Shown here piece after piece: positions 25,240 through 31,494 of a DNA stretch of 31,942 nucleotides; position 1 is the stretch's first letter, and the number at the start of each line of letters is the position of its first letter. Source of the DNA: a virus; IMG/VR virus record IMGVR_UViG_3300036772_000068, positions 1-31,942 of that record; one strand, written 5' to 3'. A program made the position numbers and the translations under genes. The notes beneath the pieces were generated by a model. That model had not been told where the DNA came from and did not search any database. It was given only the letters and a program-made list of their open reading frames with translations.

Positions 25240-26083
25240 TCAGCCAGGCCTCAAATTTTGAATCAAAGTTGGATATCTGCTTATCGCAGTGGTGGTCCCA
25301 TGCTTCGCAGCGGCAATAGTTTTCAGGTAAAGCCCAACCAACATGGCTCAGGTCCATAGCCTGGTCGGTAACAATCTCAGGAGCGTTATGCGCACCACGA
25401 CCACCAGCCACGACATAAACAGGGGTTTTATATGCAATGGCAGCAGGTAACGCCCAACCAACTGGCGTAACGACCACGGCGGCGTGCTCTACCAGGCGCA
25501 TGAGTTCTTTGATGCCCAACTCACCAGCATGCAACTTCAGATCAGCTTCAGGCTCTTCACCCACCAGCCATTCTTCGCCCAGTTGCAGGTCAGCAATGCT
25601 GATCACGCAGAAATGTTTTCGCAGAATACGGGAGGCGCGCAGGAGGTATTCAGGATCAGGATTACGAGAGTCGCTGCGCCATTCAGCTCGCACCGTTGCC
25701 GGGCGAATGACCGCTATGGGTTTCTGATGCGTGAATTGCGCAGGTCCAAAAGATGGCAAATCCAGAGTAGCTGGTGCGATGCCGAACTGGTGACGCATCG
25801 CATCGAATATTGAACCTCTCGCCAGTTCTGCCGGGCCGTAAAAAATACGTTTAGTTTCCCGTGGGGATGGTGGTGCATAAAACTCTACACGGGTGCGATG
25901 TTCATTTTTCCGTTGCGTTCGTAATGTTGTACTGCTGCGTACCGGTTTAACGGGTAAGTCTTCGTACAATTCAGGCCATGCCGTTTTGATGTAAGTACCC
26001 GCAGGTAATTGCTTAACGAAAGCACGCTGATAGATGGTGTCGCCCATTCCCAGCATGCCGTCGATAAAGAGAGGTGTATTCAC
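25190..26083 (-). CDS. GT9-like glycosyltransferase (cargo cassette)
   Basis: The 297-residue protein resembles GT-B heptosyltransferase (GT9) proteins: an N-terminal FIDGMLGMGDTIYQRAFVKQ loop, a central VIRPATVRAEWRSDSRNPD, and the C-terminal nucleotide-sugar site LMRLVEHAAVVVTPVGWALPAAIAYKTPVYVV. It ends in a cysteine/histidine cluster (CRCEAWDHHCDKQI) like that of LPS heptosyltransferases. It would transfer a sugar from an ADP- or UDP-donor to a target that is not identifiable. ATGA overlaps link it to the MptE-like gene before it. Confidence 0.65.
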   Translation of the reverse strand: MNTPLFIDGMLGMGDTIYQRAFVKQLPAGTYIKTAWPELYEDLPVKPVRSSTTLRTQRKNEHRTRVEFYAPPSPRETKRIFYGPAELARGSIFDAMRHQFGIAPATLDLPSFGPAQFTHQKPIAVIRPATVRAEWRSDSRNPDPEYLLRASRILRKHFCVISIADLQLGEEWLVGEEPEADLKLHAGELGIKELMRLVEHAAVVVTPVGWALPAAIAYKTPVYVVAGGRGAHNAPEIVTDQAMDLSHVGWALPENYCRCEAWDHHCDKQISNFDSKFEAWLNEVVLSGIKQRAGIPS

Positions 26084-26631
26084 CGCTTGGCCTCTTTGAG
26101 TGCCTCCTGTAGAGGCATACGACGAAAGCAGCTCAGCGATGTTTCGCGGCTGCTGTTAATGATATTTACCCGGTTTTGAAACTGTTCCGCGACAGCCATG
26201 AACTCACCATGCCAGCGTTTGATATTGCCGCTATTTGGGTTATCCAGTTCGTGGTGATCCCCATGCCAGTGACTACCATGTTCAATAGAGCAGTCATAAC
26301 CCAGCAGGATAATATTTCTCGCGCCAAGACTCGCAGCAAACAGAATGGCTCGCTGACCGGAGTTGAACGGGAGGCGCGTGTCTGTATCGAACAGATTCAA
26401 GCCGTAGCGGGTAGCGGCTCGAGTGTTGCAGGTCCACAACTCTGGACCATCAGGAATTGTGGCGGCATATAAATCCCACCAGCGAAGGTCACCAGCGTAG
26501 ATGTGGTTACATTGAGGAATTGCTTCCCAGGTGGAATTAACCGCAATAACAGGATGCCCTGACGCGAGTGCAGTGGAGCAATCTGTCACAGTCAGTGATG
26601 GACCAGAGGCGCAAACAATGATGGTGGACAC
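26080..26631 (-). CDS. MptE/DUF115-like protein (cargo cassette)
   Basis: A 183-residue Rossmann-like protein starting at GTG 26631 (GGAG six bases before). The pattern VCASGPSLTVTD ... HPVIAVNSTWEAIPQCNHIYAGDLRWW and ILLGYDCSIE is that of DUF115/MptE-like or sialyltransferase-like nucleotide-binding domains frequent in phage cargo. It also contains HGSHWHGDHHEL, which could be metal-binding. It is the first gene after tR' and would be the first expressed by the Q-modified polymerase. Confidence 0.6.
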   Translation of the reverse strand: MSTIIVCASGPSLTVTDCSTALASGHPVIAVNSTWEAIPQCNHIYAGDLRWWDLYAATIPDGPELWTCNTRAATRYGLNLFDTDTRLPFNSGQRAILFAASLGARNIILLGYDCSIEHGSHWHGDHHELDNPNSGNIKRWHGEFMAVAEQFQNRVNIINSSRETSLSCFRRMPLQEALKEAKR

Positions 26632-26649
26632 TCCACGCTCCAGAAACGC

Positions 26650-26670
26650 AAAAACCCGCCGAAGCGGGTT
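26650..26670 (-). terminator. Intrinsic terminator tR' after Q
   Basis: On the minus strand AACCCGC-TTCG-GCGGGTT is followed by three more T and GCG. The stem-loop is identical to the terminator at 551-568. It lies 48 bases after the Q stop and 19 bases before the cargo cassette, as expected for the Q-dependent tR'. Confidence 0.8.
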
Positions 26671-26680
26671 ATTTACAATT

Positions 26681-26708
26681 TTGACAACATATCAAATTAG
26701 GGTTAAAT
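26681..26708 (+). promoter_or_regulatory. Candidate antisense promoter opposing Q
   Basis: A perfect TTGACA (26681-26686) is followed after 16 bases by TTAAAT (26703-26708), or after 17 by TAAATA. Transcription would run across the 3' end of Q on the opposite strand, reminiscent of lambda paQ. The -10 match is only partial. Confidence 0.4.
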
Positions 26709-26717
26709 ATGGCCTAG

Positions 26718-27407
26718 TTAGTTCATTTTTGCAATACTTTGATGATAATTTGCTGTCTTTTGTTGTGAACGTGATCGAGAAACAGAATGTAATGCTGATG
26801 TATCCAGCCTATTAAAGAGCTCACACATTGCCTCCCAGCGTTCGGCGTAATTCTCAGTCCAGTTTGTTTTAGTGACGCCAGTAAGCTCTGCTAATTCGCA
26901 GTATCGGTATATTTTCCGCCCGGCTATTTCATTCTTAATATCTTGCGCAGCGAGCCAGATGAGCTGACGAAGTCTTTGTAGGGTCTTCCCTGCAACCTTC
27001 TTACTGCCTTGCTTTGCCTTAAACTCTAACCAGGCCCACTGGATAATCTCTACCTGATGCGCAAATGACATGTCTCCGACATAGCACCATGACAGCCAGG
27101 CATGTTCGTGCTTGTCCAGCGTAGCCAGTGCACGACGCCATGAAGCTGTGCGGAACTCAACCGGCTGGACCAGAGCAATTGATGAACCTTTAGCCCTGCT
27201 CTGCCGTCCCGGTACCGGATCACCTGTCAGTGTTATCTCTTTGCCTGTTACCTCATCAAGCATACGGTGGCGTTTACGCTTCAGGCGCTTAGTATCGAAC
27301 TGCGCATTTTCAGCAAAGGCTACCAGTTGCCCCTTTGTTGCACCGCTTAAATCAGCAGTGGCCACCATGAGTTCTTCCCGGACGAATTGAAGATATTGCA
27401 GGTTCAT
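26718..27407 (-). CDS. Late-gene antiterminator, Q-like
   Basis: The 229-residue protein begins MNLQYLQFVREELMVATADL with the SGATKGQLVAFAENAQ motif and continues with KQSRAKG-like GRQSRAKGSSIALVQ, WRRALATLD, and a helical end (VAGKTLQRLRQLIWLAAQDI). I recognise this as the Phage_antitermQ-type family found in many lambdoid prophages. It would bind at the late promoter and let RNA polymerase ignore the downstream terminators. It is coupled by ATGA to rusA, and the late genes follow directly. Confidence 0.85.
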   Translation of the reverse strand: MNLQYLQFVREELMVATADLSGATKGQLVAFAENAQFDTKRLKRKRHRMLDEVTGKEITLTGDPVPGRQSRAKGSSIALVQPVEFRTASWRRALATLDKHEHAWLSWCYVGDMSFAHQVEIIQWAWLEFKAKQGSKKVAGKTLQRLRQLIWLAAQDIKNEIAGRKIYRYCELAELTGVTKTNWTENYAERWEAMCELFNRLDTSALHSVSRSRSQQKTANYHQSIAKMN

Positions 27408-27763
27408 TGGGTGGACTCCTTAATTATGATCTGCCCTTTCTCCCCCCATAGCTTTGTTATCCGGCAATCCCAAATACTCGAATCATCATCAAATAACGCA
27501 TCCATCAGGGCTTTTAGCATGTTGTCGCAATCGGGTTTGGATTGATGAGGCTGCCCGTCATACTGCTGGCGCTTCTTCTTGCTCCAACTCGGAGGCATAG
27601 GCACGACGAAGGTAACGTGAGCCCCGGCGTCAGGAAGGTGAATTTTCCGTAAACGAGCCTCATCGCAGAATGCCCGATAGCGCATTACTGCCGGCCGCTG
27701 CTTCCATTTATCTGCGCGGGTCATGCGAGGCTTACCGATAGGAATGATGTCGTAGATTTTCAT
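27404..27763 (-). CDS. rusA: RusA-like Holliday junction resolvase
   Basis: A 119-residue protein with the RusA signature: N-terminal IPIGKPRMTRADKWKQRP, the catalytic KPDCDNMLKALMDALFDDD (D78, D80 and the D92-94 cluster) and C-terminal ITKLWGEKGQIII. It would resolve recombination intermediates formed with NinB/YbcO. Size matches E. coli RusA (about 120). It is coupled by ATGA at both ends with ybcO-like and Q. Confidence 0.9.
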   Translation of the reverse strand: MKIYDIIPIGKPRMTRADKWKQRPAVMRYRAFCDEARLRKIHLPDAGAHVTFVVPMPPSWSKKKRQQYDGQPHQSKPDCDNMLKALMDALFDDDSSIWDCRITKLWGEKGQIIIKESTQ

Positions 27764-28044
27764 GCAGGCACCACCAGACCAAGGCGGACAATCTGGATTA
27801 CGGTAAGGACAATGGCACGGTCCATGAGTTGATGACGCTCGTCACGTGTCAGCTTGTTGCCGTTGTCGATACTGTCATGGCAACAGATACAGATTGCCGC
27901 TGTTGCGCAGTCATCAACTTTTAGGCCAATGCCTTTCCCTTCGTTTCGATGGGCGACTTGTGTACCCCAGGCGCCACACAGAACGCATTGCTGAATTTGG
28001 CCTACGGCTGCCAACCATTTTTTGCTTCTGTATATGGTCTTCAT
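27760..28044 (-). CDS. YbcO-like nuclease (DUF1364)
   Basis: From ATG 28044, preceded by GAGG, this is a 94-residue protein: MKTIYRSKKWLAAVGQIQ, CVLCG (C20/C23), AHRNEGKGIGLKVDD and CICCHDSID (C52/C54/C55/H56). This is the YbcO/DUF1364 family, an HNH-like zinc-binding nuclease of the DLP12/lambdoid nin region. An open frame continuing upstream to 28302 is only the shadow of ninB, as the N-terminal 86 residues there are not family-like. Confidence 0.85.
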   Translation of the reverse strand: MKTIYRSKKWLAAVGQIQQCVLCGAWGTQVAHRNEGKGIGLKVDDCATAAICICCHDSIDNGNKLTRDERHQLMDRAIVLTVIQIVRLGLVVPA

Positions 28045-28051
28045 CATCACC

Positions 28052-28507
28052 TCACTGATTCTGCTGGTCGCGCAGCTGCTGAAACTCGCAGCCATGCGGA
28101 ATAGTGAGGGCCAGCCCGAACTGAGCACACCACATTTCGACCTGGCACAGGAAGTGGTGCATTTCTCCGGAATCCAGATCGGAAGTGTGCCTCGGTTCCC
28201 ACATTGAGGTTTTTTCGCTAGTGACAAAATCGGTGTAGGTGACTTCCACGCTACCGAGATAGGTTTTCTTGAGGTTGCGCTTAACCCACTCAGGGGTCGC
28301 ATCAGTACGCCCAGAACGAAGGAGATACTCGCTGATTTCTCCGTACCACATGTGGCTTAAAGCGTTCTGAGGAAGGCTACGTTTATCACGCCATGGCTTG
28401 ATGATCAGTCGATAGCAATCACCACCAGCCAGGAGCGGTTGTAGCTGTTGTCCAATAGCGTCGAAGTTAGTCTGGTGAAGGCGAACGCCCTCTTTTGGAA
28501 AGTTCAC
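28052..28507 (-). CDS. ninB: NinB-like recombination mediator
   Basis: A 151-residue protein (MNFPKEGVRLHQTNFDAIGQ ... RDKRSLPQNALSHMWYGEIS) with the NinB/Orf family motif RSLPQNALSHMWY and WVKRNLKKTYLG. Lambda Orf/NinB is a RecFOR-like loader that binds SSB and ssDNA. The GTG start at 28507 overlaps the stop of a 32-codon ORF (GTGA), so it is probably translated by coupling. It is followed by ybcO-like and rusA, as in a nin region. Confidence 0.85.
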   Translation of the reverse strand: MNFPKEGVRLHQTNFDAIGQQLQPLLAGGDCYRLIIKPWRDKRSLPQNALSHMWYGEISEYLLRSGRTDATPEWVKRNLKKTYLGSVEVTYTDFVTSEKTSMWEPRHTSDLDSGEMHHFLCQVEMWCAQFGLALTIPHGCEFQQLRDQQNQ

Positions 28508-28602
28508 GCGTCACCCCCAAGGGCAAACGCTGAATACAAAAATTCGCTGGCGTTGGGTAACGTCAGGCGAGAGAGTTCAGTTTGGTAGTTTTGTTGCGCC
28601 AT
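28504..28602 (-). CDS. 32-residue small protein coupled to ninB
   Basis: ATG 28602 with GGAG six bases upstream opens MAQQNYQTELSRLTLPNASE, continuing to GGDA and TGA at 28504-28506. It overlaps the ninB GTG (GTGA). It is soluble and shorter than 60 codons. It may be a leader for ninB translation or a real microprotein; the good ribosome site and tight coupling favour translation. Confidence 0.55.
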   Translation of the reverse strand: MAQQNYQTELSRLTLPNASEFLYSAFALGGDA

Positions 28603-28643
28603 GGTGTTCTCCGTGGCGCAGCAGGTTTGCAGGTTGTTCAGGC

Positions 28644-28889
28644 CTACGAATGAAGTGTATCAAAGCATCCGATTATTCGAAAGCCCGCTTTCTCCAGCAT
28701 TTGCGTAAATAGCGTAGGCGTTCCGATTATGTCGTCAGGGTGAAGGTAAAAAAAAGATATCTCGTCACCACGACGATACATCAGGGCGCGGCCACCGTCC
28801 GGGAAATTGCCTAACGTCGCTACCACCGCGTAATCATGGCAGCGGATGACCACGTAACCTGTTTCTGGTAATTCTTCTTGTACTATCAC
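28644..28889 (-). CDS. Small hypothetical protein
   Basis: An 81-residue protein from GTG 28889 with a GGGGG ribosome site. It is beta-rich (TGYVVIRCHDYAVVATLGNF, EISFFYLHPDDII) without membrane spans or known motif. It lies between dinI-like and ninB in the LexA-controlled unit. Function unknown. Confidence 0.5.
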   Translation of the reverse strand: MIVQEELPETGYVVIRCHDYAVVATLGNFPDGGRALMYRRGDEISFFYLHPDDIIGTPTLFTQMLEKAGFRIIGCFDTLHS

Positions 28890-28930
28890 ATCGACCCCCT
28901 GGGCACTGAAAAGCTGAACGCTACGTATTA

Positions 28931-29161
28931 CTAGTGACTCTCAAACCAGTCGTCCGCGCTTTCCCAGGTCTCCTGAAGGATTTCTTCGATTAACTTTTTT
29001 TCAACACCAGTGACGGACAGGCCATCAGATGAAGCCTGGCGCACGACGATTGTGCAATTGTCATAGCGTCGGGACAGTCGCTTAAGCAGCTCTTCCTGTA
29101 GTGCCGGAATAGCTCCGTTGGGGAGTTTTTTTGTTTTGTCGATAGTAACTTCAACTTTCAT
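28931..29161 (-). CDS. DinI-like SOS modulator
   Basis: The 76-residue protein begins MKVEVTIDKTKKLPNGAIPAL and ends in EILQETWESADDWFESH, the hallmark end of the DinI/ImpX family. DinI binds RecA filaments and tunes SOS induction and LexA/repressor cleavage. An optimal LexA box lies 21 bases upstream of the start. In a phage it can set the threshold or speed of prophage induction. GGAGG precedes ATG 29161. Confidence 0.9.
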   Translation of the reverse strand: MKVEVTIDKTKKLPNGAIPALQEELLKRLSRRYDNCTIVVRQASSDGLSVTGVEKKLIEEILQETWESADDWFESH

Positions 29162-29182
29162 GGTTCCTCCTGAATCGCATCA

Positions 29183-29198
29183 CTGTATAAATATACAG
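29183..29198 (-). promoter_or_regulatory. LexA (SOS) operator
   Basis: CTGTATAAATATACAG is a perfect CTGT-N8-ACAG SOS box (an AT-rich palindromic core). It starts two bases after the candidate -10 of the promoter at 29201-29229 and covers the presumed start site, so LexA bound here would block transcription. Confidence 0.9.
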
Positions 29199-29200
29199 TT

Positions 29201-29229
29201 ATTATTAACGCTATTTTTTCGGAATGCAA
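29201..29229 (-). promoter_or_regulatory. LexA-controlled promoter ahead of dinI-ninB-rusA-Q
   Basis: On the minus strand TTGCAT (29229-29224) and AATAAT (29206-29201) are 17 bases apart. The -10 has five of six matches. The LexA box is directly downstream. The region 29230-29375 holds no gene; it contains only a short inverted repeat (ACTATTT at 29329-29335 with AAATAGT at 29346-29352). Confidence 0.55.
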
Positions 29230-29375
29230 TTAAAAAGACCATGAAGGGGCTTTGGTTTTGTTTTTCACTGTTATCAGCAGGTTAAGCACTATTCGAATTT
29301 CTCATCGCAGCCCTATCCATGCATACAAACTATTTCCTGAGATTCAAATAGTCTACATATGAACCAAATTGATGA

Positions 29376-29437
29376 ATTTAAAAAACAATAGGCTCACATA
29401 TAAACCATTATCAATTTAACGGTTCACATGCGAGCCT
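29376..29437 (-). terminator. Long-stem terminator closing the right-hand operon
   Basis: On the minus strand a 17-base arm (29437-29421) pairs fully with 29406-29390 if three G-U pairs are allowed, with a 14-base loop, and is followed by ATTGTTTTTT. It lies 20 bases after the stop of the 190-residue gene, so transcription from the right should end here. Confidence 0.7.
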
Positions 29438-29457
29438 TTCTACGCCCTACTTAGTAC

Positions 29458-30030
29458 TTATGGTTCATTCGTGAGCTTTGGCGCTGCTGCAATCATTGCA
29501 GCCCAGCATAATTTGGCTTTATGCGCAGCCTGCTGGCATCCGCTCATAGCTTCGTACGCTTCCCATTTATCCGGTTCGCTAAAGGACTCATCAGGCTCAG
29601 GCTCAAATCCAGCAATAACCATGCTCTCTGTTGGCTCAATTGGAACAAGCGCGTAACCATCAGGCACTACTGCTGGCTGTGGTGCTGCGTTAGGATGCAA
29701 CGCTCGGATACCCTCAGCTATCTCTGCTAACGTGGCTGAATATTCGCTCTGAGCGTCATTACCGAACTCAAAGGTGCCCGTGTCGGGGTCATGCCGTCCG
29801 TGTTCGTTGTCGTATGATTCACGCTGCTGCTCTACCCAATTAGCCGCTGCCGCAATGCCCAAACGGTTACTCCCTGAGCGGTGCAATTGGGCTTCAATCA
29901 GCACAGCTTCAAACAGCCTCGCATCAACTTCCACAGAACCGCGAACCTGTCGGCGATTATGCTCGTTTATCGTTGCCTGGGTTTCGGCGAGAATTTTTGC
30001 CAAGCGCTCAGTGCTTAGATTGGTTGTCAT
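29458..30030 (-). CDS. Hypothetical protein with phage 'DGYALVPIEPT' motif
   Basis: From ATG 30030 (MTTNLSTERLAKILAETQAT), preceded by GAGG, a 190-residue protein. It holds VPDGYALVPIEPTESMVIAG and CWAAMIAAAPK near the C terminus, motifs widespread in Ea22-like or DUF-type proteins in the early region of enterobacterial phages. The start is two bases after the upstream stop. No biochemical role is known. Confidence 0.6.
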   Translation of the reverse strand: MTTNLSTERLAKILAETQATINEHNRRQVRGSVEVDARLFEAVLIEAQLHRSGSNRLGIAAAANWVEQQRESYDNEHGRHDPDTGTFEFGNDAQSEYSATLAEIAEGIRALHPNAAPQPAVVPDGYALVPIEPTESMVIAGFEPEPDESFSEPDKWEAYEAMSGCQQAAHKAKLCWAAMIAAAPKLTNEP

Positions 30031-30031
30031 A

Positions 30032-30784
30032 TTAAACCTCAAATGCCAGTTGTGGGGTAAAGCGGTCGCGCTCTGCGTCATATGCGAGGGAGCTGGCGCT
30101 ATTCATTGACTCGATACGCTCAACCAGCACAGCTGCACGGGTTTCTTTGCTTGCAGGTGCATATGCTGATTTTGCCCATGCCTTATCGATACCGATGTTT
30201 CGCGCAACGTTTGTGCTGTCAGCTGACGAAAGCGGCAGGTGCATGAAAATGTCTTTGTTGAGCATTCGCAAGCCATGCAACTTTGAAATCGGATAACCGT
30301 TAGCATCAACAACGTGGCGAATAAGGTCGCGTAATTTTGCTCTGCAAGCCCGAGGTCGCTTGGCATCGTATTCACCCATTGAGCCTATACAAACGCGTGG
30401 GAACTCATGACAAAGCCGTATAAAGCGTTCATCTGGTTCGTTCATGTGCCAGACGGGAGCGCCAACAAATTTGCCATGCGGCCATTCAGCGATTAGCGCA
30501 TCGTTTTCTTCACTTGTACCGCCAATAACGTCCGGGATAACAGCGAATGAAAAGCGCGGGTGATTACCCCAGCGAGCGACGAATTCGTAATACTGTTTCC
30601 AGTCCACTACACGTTGTTTTGTCCAAAAACTGAACGCGCCATTGTCTAGAGCAAAACTTTGTGTAACTTCACTTGCTAACTCTAATTGCCCCGGGTTCGC
30701 AAATGAGATAAAGGCGTGGCGCCCTTTCCATGCTTTCAGCGCAGCAGTGTCTGGAGTGATAGGGCCGCCGTGAAAGTGGATCAT
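30032..30784 (-). CDS. TGT/DpdA-like deazaguanine transglycosylase homologue
   Basis: A 250-residue protein from ATG 30784 (MIHFHGGPITPDTAALKAWK). The order of motifs matches the tRNA-guanine/DpdA transglycosylase barrel: LDNGAF with D47, PDVIGG with D85, PVWHM (110-114), IGSMGEY (133-139), LHGLRML (169-175) and SADSTN with D189. These correspond to the TGT base-binding and nucleophile positions. DpdA inserts preQ0-type bases in phage DNA. No preQ0 synthesis genes are visible in this window, so a host precursor would be needed. It could instead act on another substrate; the fold match is inference from motifs. Confidence 0.6.
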   Translation of the reverse strand: MIHFHGGPITPDTAALKAWKGRHAFISFANPGQLELASEVTQSFALDNGAFSFWTKQRVVDWKQYYEFVARWGNHPRFSFAVIPDVIGGTSEENDALIAEWPHGKFVGAPVWHMNEPDERFIRLCHEFPRVCIGSMGEYDAKRPRACRAKLRDLIRHVVDANGYPISKLHGLRMLNKDIFMHLPLSSADSTNVARNIGIDKAWAKSAYAPASKETRAAVLVERIESMNSASSLAYDAERDRFTPQLAFEV

Positions 30785-31494
30785 CACTCACTCCCCACAA
30801 CAGAACCAGCCGACATCAACCAGTTGCGTACGGTTTGATATTCAGCGTTCCTGAAACCAGATTTAACATAGATAAAAGGCAACCGCAGGTTGTGGCCGTT
30901 GCATGCAAGGTAGTCTTTGCATCCCTGCTCGGTGAAGCAGCAGGTAACGAAATCGGTAATTTCCTTGACGGCAACGCGCCGCCATTTTTCTGGCGCTTCA
31001 CGACAGTTTTCATGGAGTAATTCAAGGCGCATTCTTTGCCGCTCGGTGGCTTCATTGCCATCCTCATCAATCCACACAATGCGGTCATGGTCGTAGTCTT
31101 CGTGGGTAACGATTTCACGCTTCTGGAACACGCAGAACATTGGGTCGGAAGTGACGCGATTGTCCTGAGTTCGTAGGTTTTCACCAATGCGAGAAAATTC
31201 CTCTGGTAACTTCACAGGCTTAACCGCTGCGGCTTCCAGTTCGGAAATGCGCTGCTGTGCCTCTCTGAATTTATCAGACCACCGATTGCTAGCCATGAAA
31301 GCCATTTGCCGCTGTGATTCCAGTTCGGCTATGCGCTCAGACATATGCAGCTTGATAGAAAGATTCTGCTCACGCATTGATACTTCACGCTCCAACGCCG
31401 CTATCAGATTGCAAACGTCAGGCTGACCATCATATTCACCATTGATGGCATCATTTTTTGTGCGGGCTATCAGCGCTTCTATTCCCTTATCCAT
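30784..31494 (-). CDS. Ea22-like/ead-type hypothetical protein
   Basis: A 236-residue protein with an N-terminal coiled coil (NLIAALEREVSMREQN, then SERIAELESQRQ and REAQQRISELEAA) and a C-terminal domain (EITDFVTCCFTEQGCKDYLA, then IYVKSGFRNAEYQTVRNWLM) common in the early accessory genes of lambdoid phages. It overlaps the methyltransferase by eight bases and the TGT-like gene by one base (TGATG). Role unknown. Confidence 0.6.
   Translation of the reverse strand: MDKGIEALIARTKNDAINGEYDGQPDVCNLIAALEREVSMREQNLSIKLHMSERIAELESQRQMAFMASNRWSDKFREAQQRISELEAAAVKPVKLPEEFSRIGENLRTQDNRVTSDPMFCVFQKREIVTHEDYDHDRIVWIDEDGNEATERQRMRLELLHENCREAPEKWRRVAVKEITDFVTCCFTEQGCKDYLACNGHNLRLPFIYVKSGFRNAEYQTVRNWLMSAGSVVGSE

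Larger units (their letters stand above)
26632..26717 (-). promoter_or_regulatory. Presumed late promoter region (pR'/qut) between Q and tR'
   Basis: This AT-rich gap directly follows Q, is short, and ends in a terminator. In lambdoid phages this place holds pR' and the Q utilisation site. I see no single convincing minus-strand sigma70 box (weak candidates such as TTGATA with TAAATA lie too close together), so the promoter position is inference. Confidence 0.4.

Noticed and set aside
28045-28302. N-terminal extension of the YbcO-like ORF
   Set aside because: The upstream 86 codons are a shadow of ninB; the family begins at MKTIYRS with its own GAGG site.
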